Assembly: GCA_946185175.1 (NCBI GenBank)
Contig: CAMHIH010000014.1
Location: 1-12,508, forward strand
Length of the DNA stretch: 12,508 bases
Direction: 5' to 3'
Origin: an uncultured Candidatus Saccharibacteria bacterium
Lineage (GTDB): Bacteria; Patescibacteriota; Saccharimonadia; Saccharimonadales; Saccharimonadaceae
Shown: one piece after another, positions 8,007 through 12,508 of the stretch
How the letters are laid out: the number at the start of each line of letters is the position of its first letter
Numbering within the stretch: the first letter of the stretch is position 1
Translations under genes and position numbers: made by a program
Notes under the pieces: model-generated
Databases searched by the model: none
Seen by the model: the letters and a program-made list of their open reading frames with translations, nothing else
Told to the model about the DNA's origin: nothing

Positions 8007-9126
8007 AATGTAATGAAATATACACTTCCCCGTTATTATTCTGTTTTTCTTCGATACGTTTGGCTTGTTGTGCGATTGTTTCGATAGAAAAGTCTTTGTT
8101 GTTGGCGAGATCGATAATCTCTTGGCTATGCGGAATGGGTTCTGGCTCTGGCGCTGGTTCTTGGATGACTTCTGGTTCTGGCATAGGTACTGGCGTTGGG
8201 TCCGTTTGCTCGGATATTTTGGTGGCCGGTTCTGGCTCTGGCCGAGGCGCCGAATCGTAAATCGTGTCGTCTGGTAGAATTATTACTGCGCTTTGTATGC
8301 CATCTTTGGCGTCCATCGGATTTGTCGGGATGGTTGGTTGTGGCGTAGCGGCTTGATAAGTTGGTTGAGGATTTTGCAGTTGTGTTTGAGGATATGCTGG
8401 TTGTTGCTGATATGTTGGCATTTGTGAGTAAGTTTGTGGCTGAGGATGGGCTATGGGTGTAGGTTGTTGTTGATTTTGTTGGAGCTGGGTGCCATTAATG
8501 CGACTAATCGTAGCATTGGTTACATTGAACGCGTGATTATTGTCTATTGCGGAACGCATTTGGCTTACTAATTGATCATGACGAATTTGTGCAGTATTTT
8601 CGAGGTTTTGATAGTTTGAGTTTTGCTGGGCCGATTCGAAAATATCTTGCGTCTGAGAGGCTTCAGCATAAAAATCGCTATGCATATTAGAGGCGGGATT
8701 ATCGCCTTTAATTGCATAACCTTCTGTATCGACGATATCCGCCAAGAATGAAAGGCGATGCACGGCCTCTTCTTCGCTGAGGCCTTTCGTGCGGACTTCG
8801 TCGGTCTTTTTTGGGGCGGTAATGACAATAGTAGTCTCGCCCTGCCCTGGTGTCCATAAACGAGTGCGCGGTTTCATATAGAAAGAAACTACGGCGGAAA
8901 GATAAGTTTCCATTGGCTGATCTTTCTTGATTGGTAGTGCAAGGATAATAAAAAAGATCATAAATGGAGCAGGAATAATAACTAGGAGAGGAAATACTCT
9001 AAACAGCAAAAAACCTATCCCACCAAGAGCCGCCGTAACTACTAGATAAATAAACTGGCGAAAACTAAATGGGCCGATAAGCTTATCGTCTGCCTCAACG
9101 TCTTGAGGTACCTTATACTGCGCCAT
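8005..9126 (-). CDS. prgI: PrgI family protein with long Pro/Gln/Glu-rich C-terminal extension
   Basis: This 373-residue protein belongs to the PrgI family, small inner-membrane T4SS components encoded next to virB4 in Gram-positive conjugation systems. The N-terminus has the typical pattern: YKVPQDVE at 4-11, then KLIGPFSFRQF, and two adjacent membrane helices at about 23-42 and 46-65. A conserved loop (PMETYLSAVVSFYMKPRTRLW) follows at 71-91. PrgI proteins are usually only about 100-150 residues. Here a C-terminal region of more than 250 residues follows, with a Gln/Pro/Tyr-rich tract at about 214-268 and a Pro-Glu repeat tract (PEPEP type) at about 295-331. A short, ordered-looking end (about 335-373) may bind a partner. 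The start ATG lies in the arm of a 12-bp inverted repeat, with TATAAT nine bases upstream; only a weak AAAGAAG could act as ribosome site. The gene sits 55 bp after virB6 and 9 bp before the VirB4 N-terminal gene. Confidence 0.92.
   Translation of the reverse strand: MAQYKVPQDVEADDKLIGPFSFRQFIYLVVTAALGGIGFLLFRVFPLLVIIPAPFMIFFIILALPIKKDQPMETYLSAVVSFYMKPRTRLWTPGQGETTIVITAPKKTDEVRTKGLSEEEAVHRLSFLADIVDTEGYAIKGDNPASNMHSDFYAEASQTQDIFESAQQNSNYQNLENTAQIRHDQLVSQMRSAIDNNHAFNVTNATISRINGTQLQQNQQQPTPIAHPQPQTYSQMPTYQQQPAYPQTQLQNPQPTYQAATPQPTIPTNPMDAKDGIQSAVIILPDDTIYDSAPRPEPEPATKISEQTDPTPVPMPEPEVIQEPAPEPEPIPHSQEIIDLANNKDFSIETIAQQAKRIEEKQNNNGEVYISLH
8138..8246 (-). repeat. Low-complexity coding tract (Pro-Glu repeats of PrgI)
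   Basis: On the plus strand, units such as TCTGGCTCTGG and TTCTGGTTCTGG recur. On the coding strand they give Pro-Glu-Pro repeats in the C-terminal extension of PrgI. Such tracts are usually extended, stiff linkers, for example through a cell-wall layer or between domains. The repetition also creates open but meaningless frames on the plus strand here. The upstream Gln/Pro tract (about 8320-8490) is a second, less regular low-complexity stretch. Confidence 0.75.
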
Positions 9127-9155
9127 ACTTCTTTAATTATAGCATGGCGCAGTAT
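9115..9155. repeat. Perfect 12-bp inverted repeat spanning the prgI start codon
   Basis: The plus strand carries ATACTGCGCCAT at 9115-9126 and its exact reverse complement ATGGCGCAGTAT at 9144-9155, separated by 17 bases. The first arm is the first four codons of prgI (Met-Ala-Gln-Tyr) on the minus strand. In mRNA read through from virB6, the pair would form a hairpin that holds the start codon in the stem, with the weak ribosome site AAAGAAG in the loop. There is no U-run after it, so it does not look like an intrinsic terminator. Confidence 0.85.
9136..9144 (-). promoter_or_regulatory. Extended -10 promoter element upstream of prgI
   Basis: The minus strand reads TGCTATAAT, a perfect extended -10 (hexamer 9136-9141, TG at 9143-9144). 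No recognisable -35 lies 16-18 bases further upstream, as is tolerated for extended -10 promoters. Transcription would start about two or three bases before the prgI ATG at 9126. That would give prgI and the VirB4 genes a second promoter independent of virB6. The element lies mostly in the loop of the inverted repeat at 9115-9155. Confidence 0.5.
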
Positions 9156-9181
9156 GATTAAGCGTTAGTATTTTGCTTTAT

Positions 9182-11887
9182 TTAGACGGCGTTTTGAGTG
9201 CCACCCGGACGGTTAATTGGACCGTTTGGATTAAGTTCTTCAATACCAAGCATTTCGCGTACGGTGGCATTCATCTTGTTGCGGTCTGTAACAGCGTTTG
9301 GACGGCAGAGAGATGCAGACTGTTCTCTTAGGGCGTCAGCAAGGCGACCGCTGATACGGTGGCCATTAAGCGTGCGAACATCGCCAGGTTCGAGCTCAAT
9401 TAAGGCGTCGTTAAGTGATGTGATGGTTGCAGTTTTAGCGGAAGCGAGCTGACTTGCCGACATGCCACCAAGGAAGTCGACGATATTATCAATGATAGCG
9501 GTACGGTTGGCCTGAATCCAAGCGTCATTGGCGCCATGTTTCTTAATACCACCAGTGAGAAGGTTATTGAGTGCATCGAGTTGGTCACCATCCATTGCAC
9601 CGGATGTAGCAGCACTACGGAGCTGTTTGATGGAGAATTTGGTAGAAAGTTTGCCATTTTGCTGAGTAATAACATTATTGCGCTGCATATCGAGAATATC
9701 GTTGAAGACGGTACGATCTTGACCTTTGGCGATGCCGGAGTCGGTAATACCCTGAATAATGGCGTCTGAATTAACTTTTGCGATGGCGCTAGCCGAGGTA
9801 TCACCTTGAATTGTGGCACCATTCATAAACGATGAGTAGTCGATGTAACTTGCGATGCCGGCACCGCTGCCATTCATGGCGGAGCGAATCATATTAGCTT
9901 TTGCCCACGCCCAGAGGTTAGCATCATCACCCTTCATGCGAATTAAAGCATCGCATAGCTCTTTTTGCATAATTTTATCGACGGCGGAATCACCATAGAT
10001 ACTATAAGATTTTCGACGAAGAACACCGCCAATTTTGTCGTGATCGCCACGGACGGCCATAGTTTGAAGTGCGGATACCATGGCGTTGTAATCTTTATTA
10101 TCAATAGCACTTTCGAGCTCACGGGTGAGGCCGTCACCAGGTTCGAAGCTATTGTAAAGGGTTGCGTAGTTGTCTTTGGCTTCTTTGTCGACGCGAGCTT
10201 TGGCGTTAATTGCGTCAGAAAGTACAGCACTGGTAGCTTTTTGGCGGGCGCCACTGTCGGTTGCATTGAAAGTATCCATAACTTGCGAGTAGATGCGGCT
10301 GTTTTGATCTTTCATGCCCTCTTGGATGGTACGAGCGCGGTTCTCCATATTATTGAAGCGAACCGATGTGGCGTATGCTGAAGCAATACTGTCGTTAACG
10401 ATAGATTGGCTATAGCGGTCATTGATTTGACTAATCTGGTTAGCTTGTCTGCGAGTGACGCGAGTATCTTCGCCGTAATTCTTGAAGCCATCATTGAAGA
10501 CAGCGGCATAGTAGGTGCGCTGTGCAGAATTCTCGAGACGGCCTTGTTCGCGAGCATAATGCTCAGTGCCGCGACGGTTTAGACGACCGCGACTATCGAA
10601 GTAGCTACGGCCAGTAGCGCGAGTGCGGTATGCGTCGTCGTTGCTAGCAGCGGCTTCGCGTAGGTCGACTTCACGATTCATGCGGCGCTGTTCGAGATAG
10701 CGAGCCAAACGATTATGTGGCATAGTGGCCATGCGGCCAGTGCCGCTGAGCTGGCGTTGGCGAGCGATTGCTTGGCGTTCGGTGCTGGCGCGAGCGGCCA
10801 TACCAACAGTTGGCGCTGAAGCTCGATGAATAAGACCATCGATGCGGCCAAGCATTGTATTGGACATGCGCATGAGTGGAATCGAGAAGAATAATGGTAG
10901 TACTTCGACAGCAATACCAAGTACGACGGTAAGCCAGCTGTTAGCGGAAGTAATAATAATTAGACCAGCAAGGCGTGATGCACCATAGAGTACGCTAAAC
11001 ATAGGATAGAAGACAATCATACTAAAGAATAATTGTTTCCACTTCTGATACCAGCGATCGGTATTTGGTAATAAGGTACAAACGATTGCTAATGGCGAAA
11101 TCATGGCAAGCAGAATAATTAATGCCTGACGAGCAGCCATTGTGACAACGGCGGAAATTACAGCAACAGCACCTGATAGAACTATCGGAATAAGGGCCCA
11201 TAGTACGCCAGTTACGCCACCAGCAAATGTAAGGGCTGCGACGGTGCCAACGGTGCCGATACCAAGGATTGTGGCGACAATTGATGCAACAGAAGTTGAA
11301 GCCGCCACGTCGCTAATTTGACTATTTAATAAAGCGTCGTTTAGGACCTTATTAAAGAAGTTAATAATAGAGCCGCCTAAGATGTTACTAATATCTACGG
11401 CGAGTGTACAGATGATGAAGCTGAGGTTGACAGCAATAGCGGCAACAATAAAGCGTGGCAAAACACGCTTGATGCCATAATTACTAATTCCTACCCCTGT
11501 TAATTGTGAATAGATTACGATTAAGAGGAAGAATACGAAGACTAGGTTGGTGATGTTTTTAATATATGACCAAACTACATAGATTGGTGATTCCTTGTCT
11601 CCCGGTAGAGGGTCGACTTTGATCAGTTGTTCGATGATATTGTAGGCGCCGTCGATGATATTAGCTAAAAAGCCAGTACCAGGACAGACGAGCCAGCCTA
11701 CACCGCCAACTTCGTCGTAACAGGTTGGTTGTTCAGTGTCGTCCTGCTCTTCATCAGCAGGAGCCGCGACAGTAGTATCTGGATCCGGTGTGTCGGCAGG
11801 AGTAGCAAAAACCGGCCCACTGAGCATAAATACCCCGAAGAGAGCCGCGAATAGAGATAGGATTATGGATTTTACACACCTTCTCAT
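9182..11887 (-). CDS. VirB6/TrbL-like polytopic T4SS membrane protein with signal peptide and large C-terminal domain
   Basis: This 901-residue protein is probably the inner-membrane channel component of the apparatus. A signal peptide spans about 1-28 (cleavage after PVFA), followed by an acidic Asp/Thr/Pro/Ala stretch. A Cys56/Cys68 pair (TCYDEVGG...GWLVCPG) precedes an amphipathic segment. Membrane helices lie at about 110-130, 143-165, 198-222, 227-250, 253-272, 286-311 and 316-338. The segment 252-300, with SPLAIVCTLLPN and then W-x(2)-KWKQLFFSM, matches the conserved TrbL/VirB6 pattern. After about 345 comes a hydrophilic, Arg- and Gln-rich region of roughly 550 residues, probably cytoplasmic and largely helical, that I cannot assign to a domain. 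No Shine-Dalgarno is visible. A strong promoter ends only nine bases before the ATG, suggesting a nearly leaderless mRNA. It is the first gene of the minus-strand block and is divergent from the pilin-like gene. Confidence 0.85.
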   Translation of the reverse strand: MRRCVKSIILSLFAALFGVFMLSGPVFATPADTPDPDTTVAAPADEEQDDTEQPTCYDEVGGVGWLVCPGTGFLANIIDGAYNIIEQLIKVDPLPGDKESPIYVVWSYIKNITNLVFVFFLLIVIYSQLTGVGISNYGIKRVLPRFIVAAIAVNLSFIICTLAVDISNILGGSIINFFNKVLNDALLNSQISDVAASTSVASIVATILGIGTVGTVAALTFAGGVTGVLWALIPIVLSGAVAVISAVVTMAARQALIILLAMISPLAIVCTLLPNTDRWYQKWKQLFFSMIVFYPMFSVLYGASRLAGLIIITSANSWLTVVLGIAVEVLPLFFSIPLMRMSNTMLGRIDGLIHRASAPTVGMAARASTERQAIARQRQLSGTGRMATMPHNRLARYLEQRRMNREVDLREAAASNDDAYRTRATGRSYFDSRGRLNRRGTEHYAREQGRLENSAQRTYYAAVFNDGFKNYGEDTRVTRRQANQISQINDRYSQSIVNDSIASAYATSVRFNNMENRARTIQEGMKDQNSRIYSQVMDTFNATDSGARQKATSAVLSDAINAKARVDKEAKDNYATLYNSFEPGDGLTRELESAIDNKDYNAMVSALQTMAVRGDHDKIGGVLRRKSYSIYGDSAVDKIMQKELCDALIRMKGDDANLWAWAKANMIRSAMNGSGAGIASYIDYSSFMNGATIQGDTSASAIAKVNSDAIIQGITDSGIAKGQDRTVFNDILDMQRNNVITQQNGKLSTKFSIKQLRSAATSGAMDGDQLDALNNLLTGGIKKHGANDAWIQANRTAIIDNIVDFLGGMSASQLASAKTATITSLNDALIELEPGDVRTLNGHRISGRLADALREQSASLCRPNAVTDRNKMNATVREMLGIEELNPNGPINRPGGTQNAV

Positions 11888-11925
11888 AGCTTTACAATTA
11901 TATCACACATAAGCTTTTTAGTCAA
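11888..11925 (-). promoter_or_regulatory. Sigma70-type promoter of the minus-strand T4SS block
   Basis: Read on the minus strand, TTGACT (11920-11925, five of six bases of the -35 consensus) is followed after exactly 17 bases by a perfect TATAAT (11897-11902). The -10 has the extended form TGATATAAT. The expected transcription start, about seven bases past the -10, falls near 11890, some three bases before the virB6 ATG. This would leave almost no 5' leader, in agreement with the lack of a ribosome site. Confidence 0.8.
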
Positions 11926-11964
11926 GTATAATAACAGGAGTTTTTCTGCTTATGGCTGTTATGT

Positions 11965-12018
11965 TATAATTTTCCTAGAAAATAATTAAAAACTTATAAT
12001 ATTTTTATAGTTTATAAT
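11965..12018 (+). promoter_or_regulatory. Candidate promoter region of the pilin-like operon (three TATAAT boxes)
   Basis: Three perfect TATAAT hexamers lie upstream of the pilin-like ATG, at 11965-11970, 11995-12000 and 12013-12018. The first has the extended form TGTTATAAT and would give a leader of about 50 bases. The last lies nine bases before the ATG and would give an almost leaderless mRNA. None has a good -35 at the usual spacing; the best is TTCCTA at 11972-11977 for the middle one. The region is very AT-rich, so some of these boxes may be chance. Which one is used cannot be decided by reading. Confidence 0.45.
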
Positions 12019-12027
12019 GGATTTGAG

Positions 12028-12474
12028 ATGAAAGAAATCATAAAAAAGAATCTTCGGAAAATAAAAATAATGATGAGCGGTTTAGTGCTTGTACTTGGTG
12101 GTATGTTTGCATTGAGTGCCGCTCCAGTTTATGCAAATCCAGACGATGGTGGTGATGGAGAGGCTGCTGAAGCAGTTGAATTAGATAGTGACTGCGCTGA
12201 GATTTTGAGTATGTTCTGTCCGGAAGATGGCGATAATGGCGATGCGATTGTTGAGTTATTTAAATTTGTAGTGAATCTTATGGCGGCAGGCGTGGTAGTT
12301 GCTGGCACGATTGGTATTATTGTTTGCTCGATAATGTGGATGACGGCACGCGAAAACGAGAATCAGGTTCGAAAGGCTAAGACGCGTCTCGTGGAAGTTG
12401 TAATAGGTATGGTGCTGTTTATTATGATTGATTTGGTGATTAATATGCTACTTGGCCAGGTGGATTGGAGGTAA
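12028..12474 (+). CDS. VirB2/TrbC-like pilin candidate
   Basis: This 148-residue protein has a signal peptide of about 36 residues: a basic start with seven Lys and one Arg, a hydrophobic core, and cleavage after PVYA. A short acidic segment follows (about 37-74) with Cys55 and Cys63, which could form a disulfide outside the membrane. Two membrane helices (about 79-107 and 122-143) are separated by a charged loop (ARENENQVRKAKTR). This layout of signal peptide, two helices and a short polar loop is that of VirB2/TrbC-type pilin subunits. It agrees with the divergent virB6-prgI-virB4 block. Sequence identity to known pilins cannot be judged here, so another small T4SS membrane protein remains possible. 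The ATG has no convincing Shine-Dalgarno, and a TATAAT lies nine bases upstream. The stop is followed four bases later by the next start, whose ribosome site lies in this gene's last codons. Confidence 0.75.
   Translation: MKEIIKKNLRKIKIMMSGLVLVLGGMFALSAAPVYANPDDGGDGEAAEAVELDSDCAEILSMFCPEDGDNGDAIVELFKFVVNLMAAGVVVAGTIGIIVCSIMWMTARENENQVRKAKTRLVEVVIGMVLFIMIDLVINMLLGQVDWR
12466..12471 (+). promoter_or_regulatory. Ribosome binding site of the gene after the pilin-like gene
   Basis: TGGAGG lies in the last codons of the pilin-like gene, seven bases before the GTG at 12479. It is the main evidence that a new gene begins there. Confidence 0.8.
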
Positions 12475-12478
12475 TGTA

Positions 12479-12508
12479 GTGAAAAAGAAGATTTTAGGAT
12501 TATTGGCG
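12479..12508 (+). CDS. Start of a probable exported protein (5' fragment, ten codons)
   Basis: A GTG at 12479 opens a frame that runs to the window edge and reads (M)KKKILGLLA, the start of a typical signal peptide or membrane anchor. TGGAGG at 12466-12471 sits seven bases before the GTG, which fixes the start. The nearby ATG at 12475 is followed at once by a TAG and can be excluded. The gene overlaps nothing but follows the pilin-like gene by four bases, so the two are co-transcribed and it is likely another component of the same apparatus. Its identity cannot be told from ten residues. Confidence 0.65.
   Translation, partial: MKKKILGLLA

Larger units (their letters stand above)
11888..12027. 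other. Divergent intergenic region between virB6-like and pilin-like genes
   Basis: This 140-bp AT-rich region separates the two divergent transcription units. It holds the minus-strand virB6 promoter and the plus-strand TATAAT boxes listed separately. A 7-bp inverted repeat, CATAAGC at 11908-11914 and GCTTATG at 11948-11954, encloses the virB6 -35 element and could be paired operator half-sites. At this length and spacing it could also be chance. I see no small gene or terminator here. Confidence 0.6.

Noticed and set aside
8060..8277. Two overlapping plus-strand open frames rich in Gly, Ser and Trp
   Set aside because: They are the complement of the Pro-Glu repeat tract of prgI; low-complexity sequence keeps the other frames open. 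No ribosome site or promoter.
9115..9155. Intrinsic transcription terminator between virB6 and prgI
   Set aside because: The stem is good but no U-run follows it in the direction of transcription, and the second arm is coding sequence.
9965..10381. A 138-codon plus-strand frame inside the virB6-like gene
   Set aside because: Antisense to a clear coding region, with no start signals and no recognisable product.
1..12508. Alternative genetic code with UGA read as glycine
   Set aside because: All long frames are intact under the standard code, and the 1104-residue gene ends at a UGA exactly overlapping the next ATG.

Overview
The window looks like a chromosomal segment of a Patescibacteria/CPR bacterium, most plausibly Candidatus Saccharibacteria (TM7). 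This is an inference from gene content and order: a PrgI-family protein, a VirB4 ATPase split over two reading frames, a large VirB6/TrbL-like membrane protein, a small VirB2-like two-helix protein and large secreted cell-wall hydrolases. The standard genetic code fits, because all long frames stay open with normal stops. That argues against the UGA-recoding SR1/Gracilibacteria lineages. No rRNA, tRNA, CRISPR array or insertion sequence was seen.

Layout. Positions 1-11887 are one block of six genes on the minus strand. Read in transcription order (high to low coordinates) they are: VirB6/TrbL-like protein (11887-9182), PrgI-family protein (9126-8005), VirB4 N-terminal-like protein (7995-7180), VirB4 ATPase (7176-5374), a 1104-residue membrane protein ending in a Cys/His peptidase domain of CHAP or NlpC/P60 type (5315-2001), and a secreted multidomain wall hydrolase (2004 to beyond position 1). 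The last runs off the window. Across a 140-bp AT-rich intergenic region, the plus strand carries a 148-residue VirB2/TrbC-like pilin candidate (12028-12474) and the first ten codons of another apparently exported protein (12479 onward).

Together these genes look like a Gram-positive-style type IV secretion (T4SS-like) apparatus. It has an inner-membrane channel (VirB6, PrgI), a motor (VirB4 in two pieces), pilin-like subunits, and enzymes to open peptidoglycan. No relaxase or VirD4 coupling protein lies in the window, so the substrate (DNA, protein or other) cannot be inferred.

Two observations stand out. First, the two terminal genes carry several wall- or glycan-active modules: a phage-tail-type lysozyme, an SGNH hydrolase, an NlpC/P60 domain, a 3D/RlpA-like barrel, and a separate CHAP-like domain fused to a transmembrane protein. 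Second, three start regions share the layout TATAAT-N9-ATG. At prgI this promoter sits in the loop of a perfect 12-bp inverted repeat whose other arm is the first four codons of the gene. This suggests near-leaderless transcription and possible start-codon occlusion in read-through mRNA.
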